The notes: generated by a model not told the origin, from the letters alone. Positions 41,513 to 51,631 are shown, numbered from the stretch's first letter. The stretch is 64,000 bases of DNA from DATBVX01 sp963696675 (GCA_963696675.1 CAVOLM010000065.1:1-64000), one strand, 5' to 3'. Numbers and translations: made by a program.

Positions 41513-41526
41513 TGACAACGCTGTCA
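41513..41526 (-). promoter_or_regulatory. LacI-family operator upstream of the GH3 gene
   Basis: TGACAACGCTGTCA differs from the glk operator by a single base. On the minus strand it includes TTGACA as a -35 element. No clear -10 was found at the expected distance (GTGATC or TGATCC are poor), so the promoter is less certain than the operator. Confidence 0.7.
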
Positions 41527-41605
41527 ATTTTCTCACGGCGCCGGGCGGATCCCCCACGATGCCCAAACGTCAGGAGATTGATTGCTTCTGCTATCGACAG
41601 ACCGA

Positions 41606-41878
41606 TCAGGAGTGCCGGTCGCCCAGCACCAAGAGCGTATCGATCTCCGACTCAGCGGCAATCCAGTCCTCGAGCTCGCCGCCAGGCGTGAAGTGCCGCT
41701 TCTCCGCACGGTAGTACGCGGCGGTCGCAATCATCGCCTGGCGATCGCTCTTCGTGATGTTCGTCACTGCCGCCGAGGCTGGCGGCGCTTCGGGTGTCGC
41801 TTTGGCGGCCTTCGGCTTGCGAACGCGACTCGGCTTGGCGGGTGTTGAACTCTGACTGGGGTTGCGCGGCTCTGACAT
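41606..41878 (-). CDS. DUF2934 family protein
   Basis: A 90-residue soluble protein. The first half is low-complexity, rich in Pro, Ala, Lys and Ser (SSTPAKPSRVRKPKAAKA), and the second half holds the DUF2934 core: IATAAYYRAEKRHFTPGGELEDWIAAESEID. The family is widespread in proteobacteria, often near stress or envelope genes; its function is unknown. A GGAGGAT ribosome-binding site precedes the ATG. It stands alone, convergent to nothing, between the GH3 gene's upstream region and the ABC operon. Confidence 0.82.
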   Translation of the reverse strand: MSEPRNPSQSSTPAKPSRVRKPKAAKATPEAPPASAAVTNITKSDRQAMIATAAYYRAEKRHFTPGGELEDWIAAESEIDTLLVLGDRHS

Positions 41879-42060
41879 GACTGATCCTCCGCCATGATTA
41901 TCTGAGTCGAAGTGTTACCGGCGTTACGTATACCTCCACGCGCGGTGCATTAGCCAGATCGGAAAACCCTTAGGCCAGCGAGGGGCGCCGTTCAGCCTTG
42001 TAGCCGACCAAGGGGATCGGGGACGATAAGTGCGCGTCTATCGACGGATATGGATGGAAT

Positions 42061-42737
42061 GTGCTCAAGCTACGCGCCGTGTGCCGAAGCTTTCGTGAAG
42101 GCGAACGCCTGCACCGGGTGCTCGCGGGCGCCAACGCCGAGATCAAGGATGGCGAGTTCGTAGCGATCGTCGGGCGCAGCGGATCCGGCAAGTCCACACT
42201 CCTCAACCTGATCAGCGGCATCGATGCTCCCGATTCCGGGGCGATCGAGTTCGACGGCGACGGTGATTTCCGAGCTTGGGGAGCCAGAACGCACGCGCTT
42301 CCGGCGTCGTCACGTCGGCTTCGTCTATCAGTTCTTCAACCTGATCCCCACACTCAATGTCGAGGAGAACGTGCGCCTGGCGCTCGAGCTCGATGGCGTG
42401 CGAGGAACCCCCGCCCGGCGGCGAGCGCGCGAGGTGCTGGAGCAGGTTGGCCTGGGCAGGACGACTGACGAGCGCCACGGATGTGCTCTCGGGCGGTGAG
42501 CAGCAGCGCGTCGCGATTGCACGCGCCCTGGCGCACGAGCCCCGGCTGCTGCTGGCGGATGAGCCGACCGGCAATCTCGACGAGCACACTGGAGGGCAGA
42601 TCCAGGAGCTGATGTGCGATCTGGTACGCGGCAGAGGCTCGACCCTCATCCTCGCCACGCATGCGCAGGTCCCGCGCACCGTGGCTGATCGAATACTCGA
42701 ACTCAGGGACGGTCAGCTTCACGAGGTCACGTCGTGA
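42061..42737 (+). CDS. ABC transporter ATP-binding protein, LolD/MacB type
   Basis: About 224 residues after removing two extra bases (near 42255 and 42455). Walker A is GRSGSGKSTLLNLI, the Q-loop region FVYQFFNLIPTLNVEENV, the signature LSGGEQQRVAIARAL and Walker B LLLADEPTGNLDE, all typical of the LolD/MacB/FtsE branch. The GTG at 42061 is the only workable start. It overlaps the permease start as GTGA, so ATPase and permease are coupled. The branch acts by mechanotransmission on lipoproteins or peptides rather than by classical import. Confidence 0.9.
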
Positions 42738-45260
42738 CAGGGACGCTTTGGCGCGCCTCGGCACGGCACCTGCTGCGCCACCCGGCGCAACTCCTTCTCA
42801 CCGTGCTCGGCCTGGCATTGGGTGTAGCCACCGTCACCGCCATCGATCTGGCTGCGCGCAGTGCCGAGCGAGCATTGCGGCTTTCGGTCGAGACTGTGAA
42901 CGGTCGTGCGACTCACCAGATTCTCGGCGGCCCCACCGGTCTCGACGAAGCGCTGTACGCGCTCCTGCGGACGCAGGACCTGGGGGTCGAGCTGGCACCG
43001 GTAGTCGATGGCTACGGGGAGATCTCCGGGCGCAGCGTTCTCGTGCTCGGGATCGACGTGCTCGCCGACTCGCGGGTGCGTGAATACAGTGCCCTGCCGG
43101 GTGGCGCGAGCATCGGCTCATTGCGGCAATGGATGAACGAGCCGGGAATGACATTGGCGTCCCGGGCCACCGTCGCGGCGCTCGGGCTTGAGTACCGACG
43201 CACCATTTCGCCTCCACATTGCCGGCATCGAGCACCAGGGGAGACTGTTCGCGACTCTCGAGGATCGCCCGGGACTCGACAGTGTCCTGATCGTCGACAT
43301 CGCGACGGCGCAGGAATGGTTTAACGCCTTGGGACGTCTCTCGCGAATCGACGTGCGCGTCGCGGAAGGTGAACCCGGAGCGCGTGAGCTGCAGCGCGCT
43401 GCAAGCACTCCTGCCCGCCGATGCACGGGTGACGACCAGCTCTCAGCGCAGCGGTGAGCTCTCGGGTCTGACCGCTGCGTTCACGACCAATCTGCATGCC
43501 TTGAGCCTGCTCGCACTGCTGGTGAGCGCATTCCTGATCTTCAACAGCGCCAGCTTCGCAGTGGTGCAACGGCGTGAATTGATCAGCACGCTGCGCGCAC
43601 TCGGTGTCACGCGGACCGAGGTGCTGACTGTCGTCGTGCTGGAGGCTGCGGCACTCGGATCGCTGGGTGCGTTGCTCGGCGCGGCAGCCGGTATCGAACT
43701 CGCACGCGCACTCCTTCTCATGGTCTCGCGCACCATCAACGATCTGTACTTCGTGCTCTCGGTCAGGGAACTCTCCGTCGATCCATGGTCAATCGGCATT
43801 GCGGTTGCGCTGGGGATGGGCGTTGCAGTCATCGCGGCCCTGGCGCCAGCCCTGGAAGCCGCACGATCTCCACCCAACCTGGGCTGGCGACGTTCGGTGC
43901 TCGAAGCGCGCGCCTCACGCGGTGCAAGCACGCTGGCTCTGGCAAGCGCGGGCCTTGCCGTCGCCGGAGTGTCTCTCGCGGTCCTTCCCAGCCGCAGTTT
44001 GCTCGTGGGCTTTTTGGCGCTGCTGCTCCTGCTCTTGAGCGTGGCGTTTCTCGCACCCGCGCTGCTGCGCGGCGCGAGCTTCGCCTCCGCATTCGCGGCC
44101 GATCGCATGGGCGCAACGTGGCGACTTGCACTTACCGGTGCAGCCAGCTCGCTCAGTCGAACGGGTGTTGCCGTCGCGGCGCTGAGTGTGGCGATCAGCG
44201 CGACCATCGGCATCGCCGTCATGGTGTCGAGCTTTCGCACCTCGCTCGAGGGTTGGCTCACGCGGACGCTGCGGGCCGACGTCTATGTCACGGCCCCGGG
44301 GCCGGGATTTGCGCGGCCCGAGCGCTCGATCGAGCCCGAGGTGGTTGCACGGCTTCTCGCGGTCCCCGGCATCGTGGAACACAGCGCCGGCCGGCGGGTA
44401 AGCGTCGATTCAGCGCACGGTCCGATATTGCTCGATGTGCTGGAGCCGGCAAGCCACAGTTTGGAGGGGATCACGCTCGTCGCCGGGCAGCCCCAGGAAG
44501 TCTGGAGCGCATTCAATACCGGCGCGCTGCTCGTGTCCGAATCCTTCGGGTATCGCAATACGGTAACGTGGGCAACTCCCTGTCGCTGCGCACGCCAGGC
44601 GGCTGGCGTTCCTTCGCCGTGGCGGGGATCTACCGTGAGTACGGCAGCGATCGCGGCACGGTGTTGATGCATCGGAATGACTACCTGCGGATCTGGCACG
44701 ACGAAGCCGTGACGTCCCTGGGACTTTATCTGCGCGCGGGGTACCAGGATCAGGAGGTCATCGATGCGCTTCATGAGGCAACGCGCAACAGCCAGGCGCT
44801 GCTCATCCGCTCCAGCCGTGAACTGCGCGAGCTGTCGATGGACATCTTTGAGCGCACGTTCGCGATCACGAGCGTGCTTTACTGGCTCGCGTCGATCGTC
44901 GCAATGCTCGGCCTGTTTGCAGCGTTGCTGGCTCACGGCCTGGAACGATCGCGACAGACCGCGCTGCTTCGAGCCCTGGGCCTCACGCCGCGCGGTGCCA
45001 GCGCGTTGATCGGCGTGCAGGCCATGCTGCTCGGCGTCGTTGCCGGCCTGGCTGCGATTCCAGCCGGTCTCCTCACGGCGGCTGTGCTGGTGCTGGTGAT
45101 CAATCGACGCGCCTTCGGCTGGCACATCGACCTGCACGTGAGTGGCGGGCCGATCGTCAATGCGCTGCTGATTGCAATCGCGGCTGCTTTCCTCGCCAGC
45201 CTTTACCCGGCACTGCGCGCCGCAAAGCCGCGACTCGCGGCTGGCCTGCGTGAGGAATGA
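42734..45260 (+). CDS. ABC transporter permease, FtsX-like, YbbP/AttF-G type
   Basis: About 841 residues once frame slips (near 43205, 43380, 44565 and others) are corrected. There is an N-terminal helix (LLLTVLGLALGVATVTAIDL), a large periplasmic loop, and two FtsX-like cores (LLALLVSAFLIFNSASFAVVQRRELISTLRALG, and LLAHGLERSRQTALLRALGLTPRG), giving a duplicated arrangement as in YbbP. It is coupled at both ends: GTGA with the ATPase gene and ATGA with the AttH-like gene. The whole unit resembles transporter clusters exporting or mobilising hydrophobic envelope molecules. Confidence 0.85.
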
Positions 45261-46445
45261 TGCGCATCGCCCTGGCAGCGGTACTTGCGCTGTTGGCCGT
45301 GGCGTGCACGCCGGCACCGGATCGTAGGCAGTCGCCTCCTGCGCCGTCCGCTCCGCGTCTCGAAGCGGTCCTCGGCAGCGACAATGCGGGTGACTACAGG
45401 CGTGCCCTCGACGCCGCGCCGCTTTGAGTTCCCCGCCGATCATGGCCCGCACAACGACTTTCGCCATGAGTGGTGGTATCTCACCGGACACCTCGCGACC
45501 GAGAGCGGCCAGCGGTTCGGATTCGAGCTGACGTTCTTCCGGCTCGCCCTCGTGCCGCCGTCACAGCCTCTGCCCGGCGGTGAGTCGCGCTGGCGCACGA
45601 AACAGCTCTACGCCGCTCACTTCGCGGTCACGGACCTCGAGCACCAGGTCTTTCATTCCACGGGCGATTCGGGCGCGAGGCGTTGGGGCTTGCAGGTGCC
45701 GGGGGTTCGCCGTTACGAGTCTGGCTCGACGACTGGGCGCTCACTGTGCCGGACGATTCGCGCCAGCCGTGGACACTGCGCGCGCACGAGGCGCCCTATC
45801 GACTCGAGCTCGAGCTGCGCCCTGATCTGGAACCGGTGTTGAACGGCGAGGAGGGTCTGAGCCGCAAGTCGGCCAGCGGACCGGCAGCGAGCTACTACTA
45901 TTCGATCCCTCGCCTCACAGTTCGCGGCACTCTGGGCCGGGATGCCGACAGCCTCAAGGTCACTGGCACGGCGTGGCTGGACCGCGAATGGGGCAGCGAT
46001 GGCCTGGCACCGGACGAGCCGGGGTGGGACTGGTTCGCGTTGCAACTCGATGACGGCAGCTCGCTGATGTTCTACTCATTGCGTCGTACCGACGGCACGC
46101 GCGACCCGGCGAGCGCCGGCACCTATGTCGATGCGTCCGGCGTGGCGCACGCCCTGCGGGATCAGGATGTGCGGCTGTCGGTCCAAGGACAATGGCAAAG
46201 TCCACGCGGCGGCGTCTATCCCGCCAAGTGGCGGCTGCAGGTCCCGAGCCTTGGGCTCGAGCTGCAATTGCACCCCGTGCTCGCCGACCAGGAACTCGAC
46301 ACGACGCCGACGGTACTGGGAGGGCGCGGTCGATGTGATCGGCACTCACAGCGGCGCCGCGCTGCGCGGACGCGGCTATGTCGAGCTGACGGGATACGCA
46401 AATGCCGCCGTCGATGCGAGAATACGCGCGCGCCAGAGTGAATGA
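45257..46445 (+). CDS. AttH/CrtC lipocalin-like lipoprotein
   Basis: About 395 residues after correcting frame slips (near 45405, 45712 and 46320). The lipobox LLAVAC follows a short signal. The core contains FPADHGPHNDFRHEWWYLTGHL, then SYYYSIPRLTVRGTL and GTAWLDREWGS, the hallmark blocks of the AttH (carotenoid 1,2-hydratase-like) family. AttH proteins are usually encoded next to LolCDE-like transporters, as here, although their function is undetermined. The ATG at 45257 overlaps the permease stop as ATGA. Confidence 0.85.
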
Positions 46446-46472
46446 ATTCCTCAAGGACCTACGGAGAGCGTC

Positions 46473-46703
46473 ATGAAGAATCGGATAGTCGCATTGCTGA
46501 CCATGGGCCTGTTGCTGGGCCTGGCTGGCTGCGAGAAGGAAGGCCCTGCCGAACAGGCAGGCAAGCAGATCGACCAAGCGGCGGAACAGACGGGCGACGC
46601 GATGAAAGAAGCGGCGGGCGACGCGGCGGATGCCACGAAGGATGCCGGCGAGAAGGTCGAGGACGCAGCCGAAGAAGCCAAGGACGACATGAAGAAGGAC
46701 TGA
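46473..46703 (+). CDS. Small alanine/lysine/glutamate-rich lipoprotein
   Basis: A 76-residue precursor: MKNRIVALLTMGLLLGLAGC with a lipobox (LAGC, Cys20), followed by a highly charged amphipathic helix of heptad-like repeats (EQAGKQIDQAAEQTGDAMKE, DAADATKDAGEKVEDAAEE). This resembles small helical envelope lipoproteins of the entericidin/Lpp kind but has no clear family. Length and composition suggest an outer-membrane-tethered coil. It starts 27 bases after the AttH stop and may be in the same transcript. Confidence 0.7.
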   Translation: MKNRIVALLTMGLLLGLAGCEKEGPAEQAGKQIDQAAEQTGDAMKEAAGDAADATKDAGEKVEDAAEEAKDDMKKD

Positions 46704-46733
46704 CCGCAGGCGCGGTTGGTCAGGAGCGCTCAC

Positions 46734-47840
46734 ATGCCGCACAGGGCTCGATGGCCTGTCGTCCTGTTACTACTCCTGGTTTCAGCCCCGCTGGTCACCT
46801 TCGCTGCTTCACCCGAGGCCACGCACATGCGCCAGTACCGGCTCGAGAAGGCAGAGCAGGGTTATCGACTCGTGCAGAAAGAAGCGGGCGTGCCAAAGCC
46901 GGGTGCGCACGAGGTACTGGTGCGGGTGCGGGCCACCTCGCTCAACCGCCGTGATCTCTACGTGCTGGCAGGTCAGTACGGGCCCGGCGATCTCTCTGGA
47001 AAGGTACCGCTGTCGGATGGCGCCGGGGAAGTCGCGGCCGTTGGTCCGCAAGTGAGCCGGGTTAAGGTCGGTGATCGTGTCGCGGCGATTTTTTTTCAGC
47101 GCTGGCTCAGCGGAAAAGCCGACGCCAATACGCAGCCCTCGGCATTGGGTGGCGCGATCGACGGCATGTTGTCCGAGTACGTGGTGCTCAACGAGGACGG
47201 GCTGGTGCGAATACCGGAACACCTGAGCTTCGAGGAGGCGGCGACGCTCCCGTGCGCGGGCGTCACCGCCTGGAACGGCCTGTTCACACGCGGCAATCTC
47301 CAGCCGGGCGATTTCGTGCTGCTCGAAGGGACGGGCGGCGTGTCAGTGTTCGGGCTGCAGTTCGCCGCTGCGGCCGGCGCCAAGCCGATCATCACCAGCA
47401 GCAGCGACGTCAAGCTCGAGCGCGCGAAGAAGCTCGGTGCGTGGCAGACGATCAATTACAAGACTCACGCGGACTGGGACAAGGTCGTGATGCAGCTGAC
47501 CGAAGGCCACGGCGTCGACCAGGTGCTCGAGGTCGGCGGAGAGCAGACGATTCCCAAGGCGGTCGGCAGCACCGCGATCGGCGGCCACCTCGCGCTGATC
47601 GGCGGACTCTCCGGCTGGAACGGGCAGCTGCCCGCAGGACTCCTCGCGCTACGGAGCCTGCGCGCGAGCGGCATCTACGTCGGCTCGCGCGCCGACTTCG
47701 AGGCTATGAACACGTTCATCACCGAGCATCAACTGCGCCCGGTAATCGACAAGGAATTCAAGTTCGACGACGCGCCTGCGGCATTCACCTACATGGATTC
47801 GAGCAATCTCTTCGGCAAGGTCGTCATCAGCATCCCCTAG
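46734..47840 (+). CDS. Zinc-independent MDR-family oxidoreductase with an apparent signal peptide
   Basis: Encodes 368 residues from ATG 46734. The body is a medium-chain dehydrogenase/reductase of the quinone-oxidoreductase type: SLNRRDLYVLAGQYGP, SDGAGEVAAVG, the cofactor loop LLEGTGGVSVFGLQFA, and the C-terminal NLFGKVVISIP. Residues 1-26 (MPHRARWPVVLLLLLVSAPLVTFAA) look like a signal peptide, unusual for an NAD(P)H enzyme. An internal ATG at 46827 (MRQYRLEKA) is where cytoplasmic relatives would start. The frame is unbroken, so the extension is real sequence; whether it is translated is uncertain. Confidence 0.8.
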   Translation: MPHRARWPVVLLLLLVSAPLVTFAASPEATHMRQYRLEKAEQGYRLVQKEAGVPKPGAHEVLVRVRATSLNRRDLYVLAGQYGPGDLSGKVPLSDGAGEVAAVGPQVSRVKVGDRVAAIFFQRWLSGKADANTQPSALGGAIDGMLSEYVVLNEDGLVRIPEHLSFEEAATLPCAGVTAWNGLFTRGNLQPGDFVLLEGTGGVSVFGLQFAAAAGAKPIITSSSDVKLERAKKLGAWQTINYKTHADWDKVVMQLTEGHGVDQVLEVGGEQTIPKAVGSTAIGGHLALIGGLSGWNGQLPAGLLALRSLRASGIYVGSRADFEAMNTFITEHQLRPVIDKEFKFDDAPAAFTYMDSSNLFGKVVISIP

Positions 47841-47919
47841 CCTCAAACGCGGTGACATTTGTGAGATGATCCCGCGCCCCTCCTGATACGCGATACGCGC
47901 AGCGGATGCACCCCGGCGG

Positions 47920-49174
47920 ATGAGTGTGCGGTTCCTGATTTTAGGTCTCGATGAGCCGCTGCGGCGTCAGGTCAAGGGCGATCTGCAGATCGCCTACCCG
48001 AATGCTGAAGTGCAGATGGAGCCGCTGCCGGAGGATTCCGCGCACAACGCGGAGCTCGCCGCGTATACCGCGTTGTTCATTGGCTATGAGCACGGGCGCG
48101 AGGACAGCGATGGGAAGCTCCTGGGGCCCGATGCGCTGCTGCGTGAGTTCAAGGGCTGCGGCGCGCCGATCCTGATTCTGGCGCGCGGCGGCAACGAAAT
48201 GACCGCCGTCGATGCGGTGCGCGCGGGGGCAGCTGACTTCCTGCCGGTGCGCCTGGTCTCACCACCGCTGCTCGCCGCACGTGTAAAGGCAGCCTTGCAA
48301 TCACGTGGTGCGCCGCCAGTGGAGCGGCGCCGGTCGCAGGTGCGCCGAGCTGCCGCACCGAGTGAGCTGCCGACCACAGTCTCCGGATACCAGGTGTTGC
48401 AAACGCTGGCTCGCTCCGATCGGTCGGCCGTTTACCTGGCACGGAGCGAGGAGTTGGGCTTCAACGTCGCCCTCAAGGTGCTTGCGACGTGCTGCCGATG
48501 TCAGGGATGCGCCCGGGGACGAGCAACGCTTCGCGCGCGAGTACAAGATCATTTCCCAGATCCGGCATCGCGCGATCGTCGATGTGTACGACTTCGGTTC
48601 GACCGAGGGGCTGAGTTACATCGCCACCGAATACTTTCCAGCCGGCGATCTCAAGACGCGACTGCAGAATCCCATGTCGACGGACGAAGCGACCGACTAC
48701 GCGAAGCAGATCGCCGCAGCGCTGCGCATCATTCATGTCGCAGGTGTCCTGCACCGCGATCTGAAACCCGCCAACGTCATGCTCCGCACGGACAATTCGC
48801 TGGTGCTGATCGACTTCGGTCTCGCCAAGGAACTGACCGGCGACAAGGCCCTCACCGGTGCGGGTGAAATCCGCGGCTCGCCGTACTACATGAGCCCGGA
48901 GCAGGCTGATGGTCGGCCGGTGGATGAACGCTCCGACCTCTACTCGCTCGGCGTCATTTTCTACGAGCTGCTGACCGGCACGCGCCCATTCCAGGGACGC
49001 ACGGTTTTCGACATCCTGGCGCAGCACCAGCACGCAGCCATACCACAGCTCAGCGGCGCCGCGGCCCGCGTGCAGCCACTCCTGGATCGCCTCCTCGCCA
49101 AGGCGCCCGCAGACCGTTTCCAGAGCGCTACCGACTTCCTGACAGCGCTACGCCCCAAGAGCCCGCCCAAGTGA
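47920..49174 (+). CDS. Ser/Thr protein kinase with N-terminal degenerate receiver domain
   Basis: About 417 residues after removing one extra base near 48486. Residues 1-125 form a receiver-like Rossmann domain (VRFLILGLDEPLRRQVKGDLQ ... GAPILILARG ... AGAADFLPV). The place of the phospho-acceptor Asp is taken by FIGYEHG, so it should not be phosphorylated normally. The kinase domain follows: VAL-Lys at the frame slip, HRDLKPANVMLR, IDFGLAKE, YYMSPEQADGRPVDERSDLYSLG. There is no transmembrane segment, unlike typical PknB proteins. It is the first gene of the signalling island. ATG 47920 reads MSVRFLILGL. Confidence 0.85.
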
Positions 49175-49290
49175 ATGGCGTTACTGTCGCCAAGTCGCGA
49201 AAGTTTGAACTGCTTCCAGTTTCGAACCCCCAAAAACCAACCCGCGGTCACATCCCCCACCGGGACTATTGTCAAAGATAGCGCCCACTT

Positions 49291-49328
49291 GCCTTCAGGC
49301 CTGCGGCGCAGTGCGGCCGGCTGAAGGC
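49291..49328 (+). repeat. Hairpin in the gap before the CheA-like gene
   Basis: GCCTTCAG (49291-49298) pairs perfectly with CTGAAGGC (49321-49328) around a 22-base loop. It lies in the 237-base region between the Ser/Thr kinase and the CheA-like gene. Nothing else in that gap is convincing beyond an imperfect inverted repeat near 49203-49226. Confidence 0.4.
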
Positions 49329-49411
49329 TGAGCGGCGCACGCGCCCAACTGAGCCGCAAGGAAGCGATCAGCGCGGGCATGCGCCGCACCTGTTACGAGG
49401 TGGGTAACAAG

Positions 49412-51631
49412 ATGCGGATCCTCAAGCTTGGAAAGTACAAGGGCCTGGTCGCGGTGCTGGCGCTGTTCCTGGTCGGCACGGCTGCGATGCTGGTGATGAA
49501 CTTCCTCTTCGCGGTGCGCGCGACGGAAAGCCTGACCGCGATTCGCGGCATCAGCGCCCAGCAGCTTCAGCCCCAGGTCATCGCTTCGGCGGCACAGCTC
49601 CTGCGCGCCGATCTCGGCAATCGACGCTACCTCGGTCGCGCGTTGACCGACCTCAAGGCGACGGTGAAGTCCTTCGACGAGGCGCTCGCCGGACTCGATC
49701 GCAGCGCGACCACGTCCGCGGGGCGCGCCGGCCCATTCGAATTCGCGCCGCTCGCTTCGGCGAGCAGCCAGCGCAGTCTCCAGGAGCTGCGCCACGTCTG
49801 GGGTGAGTATCGCGAGCGGCTGAAGCCGATTGTCGACTTCACCGGCAATCCGTATGTCGAGACGGCTGATCGCGGCACACAGCTGAGCGCGCCGGGCCTC
49901 AAGCTCAACAGCCAGCTCGACGAAGCAGTGCGCTTTGGCGTCGCGCGGCACGGCGAGATTGCGAAGCTGGTCGCAAGCCTGTCGGGCAAGGTCGAAGCCG
50001 AAACCCAGGCGCGCGCTGCGCAGATGCGCCTCTACCTCATTGCCGGCATGGCCGGCGCAGTGGTCCTGTTCGTGATCGCCTTCGGGTTGCTGGGCAAGGC
50101 TGCGGGCCGCGAGCAGTCGATCTCGCGCGCCAAGCGCGAGACCGACGACATTCTGCACACCGTCAACCAGGGCCTGTTCCTGCTCGACAAGAATCTCAAC
50201 ATCGGCTCGGAGCGCTCCGAAGCGCTCGAGCGCATCTTCCACCGCACCGATTTCGAGAAGATGAGCTTCGAGCGGCTGCTGCGCGGCATCGTCCCGGACA
50301 AGGTCCTCGAGACCGCGCTCGAATACGTGAAGCTGATGTGGGGCGAGCGCGTCAACGAAAGGCTCATCAAGACCATCAACCCGCTGGGTGAGGTCGAGGT
50401 GAGCATCGACGCCGGCAACGGCCAGATGGAAACGCAGTTCCTGGAATTCGATTTCAATCGCGTGCACTCCGACGGCCAGATGTCGCGCTTGCTGGTGACC
50501 GTCATTGACGTCACGCGACGTGTCGAACTAGCCCGCGAGCTGCAGGAATCGCAGGAAAAGGCGCAGGCGCAGCTCGACTTGCTGCTGCACATCCTGCACG
50601 TCGAGCCCCGCCAGCTGTCCGGATTCCTGGAAGAGAGCGAAGTCGCCATGAAGATGGTGAACTCCATTCTCAAGGAGCCGGCGCGCGAGGAATCGGCGTT
50701 CCGCGCCAAGCTCGATGGCATCTTCCGCCAGATTCACAGCGTCAAGGGTGAAGCCGCGGCGCTCGGCCTCAAGACCGTCGAGTCGCGCGCGCACGGTTTC
50801 GAGGAAGCGCTGCAGGAACTGCGCAGCCGGCAGACCCTGAGCGGCAACGACTTCCTGCCTCTGGTCGTCAAGCTCGATGACCTCTTCGGCCACCTCGCGC
50901 AGGTGCGCGAGATGGTGGGCCGGCTCGCGGACCTGCGCGTCGCAATGACCGGCGACGCGGACAATGCCGCGCTGCCTGCGGATCGCGACAACGATTTCGG
51001 TCCCGAGGGCACGCTCGTGCAACCCGCGCCGGTGCTGACCGCGCGCGAGTCTGCGAGTGCCAGCGATGGATTGGAATCGAGCCTCAAGTCACTCGCAGAG
51101 CGCATTGCGAGCGAGCTCGGCAAGCAGGTGAAGGTCGCCTGCGTCGGTCTCGAGCAGGTTCCCAGGGACTATCGCCGCGCCATCAAGGACATTTCGATCC
51201 AGATGGTGCGCAACTGCATGGCACACGGCATCGAGACGCCCTCCGAGCGCGCCAGCGCCGGCAAGGCCCCTGGCGGCAGCATCACGCTCAAGTTCGAGAA
51301 TCGCGGTAGTGAAGGCTACGAATTCGTCTGCCAGGACGACGGTCGCGGCCTCAGCGCGGAGAAGCTCAAAGAGACCGCGGTCAAGCGCGGATTGATGACG
51401 GCCGACCAGGCCGCCGCGCTCGACGACCGGCGCGCGTTGTCGCTCATCTTCATGGCCGGATTCTCGACCCAGGAACAAGTCACCCGCGACGCCGGCCGCG
51501 GCGTCGGCATGGACATCGTGCGCAACCTGATCCAGGAGCTCGGCGGCAAGGTGGGCGTCTCGACGACGGTGGGACGCTTCGCCCGCTTCCGCATCTGGCT
51601 GCCCTCGCCCGCCAAGTCCCGGGCTGCCTGA
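49412..51631 (+). CDS. Membrane CheA-like histidine kinase with Hpt and HATPase domains, no CheW domain
   Basis: Encodes 739 residues, intact frame. TM1 at about 10-34 and TM2 at about 207-228 enclose a periplasmic sensor of about 170 residues, helical like PilJ-type sensors. After TM2 comes a PAS-like segment (VNQGLFLLDKNLNIG), then an Hpt domain with phospho-His442 in IHSVKGEAAALGL, then a CheA-class ATPase: N-box QMVRNCMAHGIETPSER (Asn601, His605), G1 QDDGRGL (642-646), F-box and G2 GRGVGMDIVRNL (695-699). It stops right after the ATPase, so the CheW-like P5 domain of true CheA is absent. ATG 49412 has GAGGTG upstream; ATG 49379 is 11 codons earlier. Confidence 0.85.
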   Translation: MRILKLGKYKGLVAVLALFLVGTAAMLVMNFLFAVRATESLTAIRGISAQQLQPQVIASAAQLLRADLGNRRYLGRALTDLKATVKSFDEALAGLDRSATTSAGRAGPFEFAPLASASSQRSLQELRHVWGEYRERLKPIVDFTGNPYVETADRGTQLSAPGLKLNSQLDEAVRFGVARHGEIAKLVASLSGKVEAETQARAAQMRLYLIAGMAGAVVLFVIAFGLLGKAAGREQSISRAKRETDDILHTVNQGLFLLDKNLNIGSERSEALERIFHRTDFEKMSFERLLRGIVPDKVLETALEYVKLMWGERVNERLIKTINPLGEVEVSIDAGNGQMETQFLEFDFNRVHSDGQMSRLLVTVIDVTRRVELARELQESQEKAQAQLDLLLHILHVEPRQLSGFLEESEVAMKMVNSILKEPAREESAFRAKLDGIFRQIHSVKGEAAALGLKTVESRAHGFEEALQELRSRQTLSGNDFLPLVVKLDDLFGHLAQVREMVGRLADLRVAMTGDADNAALPADRDNDFGPEGTLVQPAPVLTARESASASDGLESSLKSLAERIASELGKQVKVACVGLEQVPRDYRRAIKDISIQMVRNCMAHGIETPSERASAGKAPGGSITLKFENRGSEGYEFVCQDDGRGLSAEKLKETAVKRGLMTADQAAALDDRRALSLIFMAGFSTQEQVTRDAGRGVGMDIVRNLIQELGGKVGVSTTVGRFARFRIWLPSPAKSRAA

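Noticed and set aside
42061..45260. Toxin or antimicrobial export system
   Set aside because: Motifs fit the LolD/MacB-FtsX branch with AttH; no precursor peptide or immunity gene is visible.
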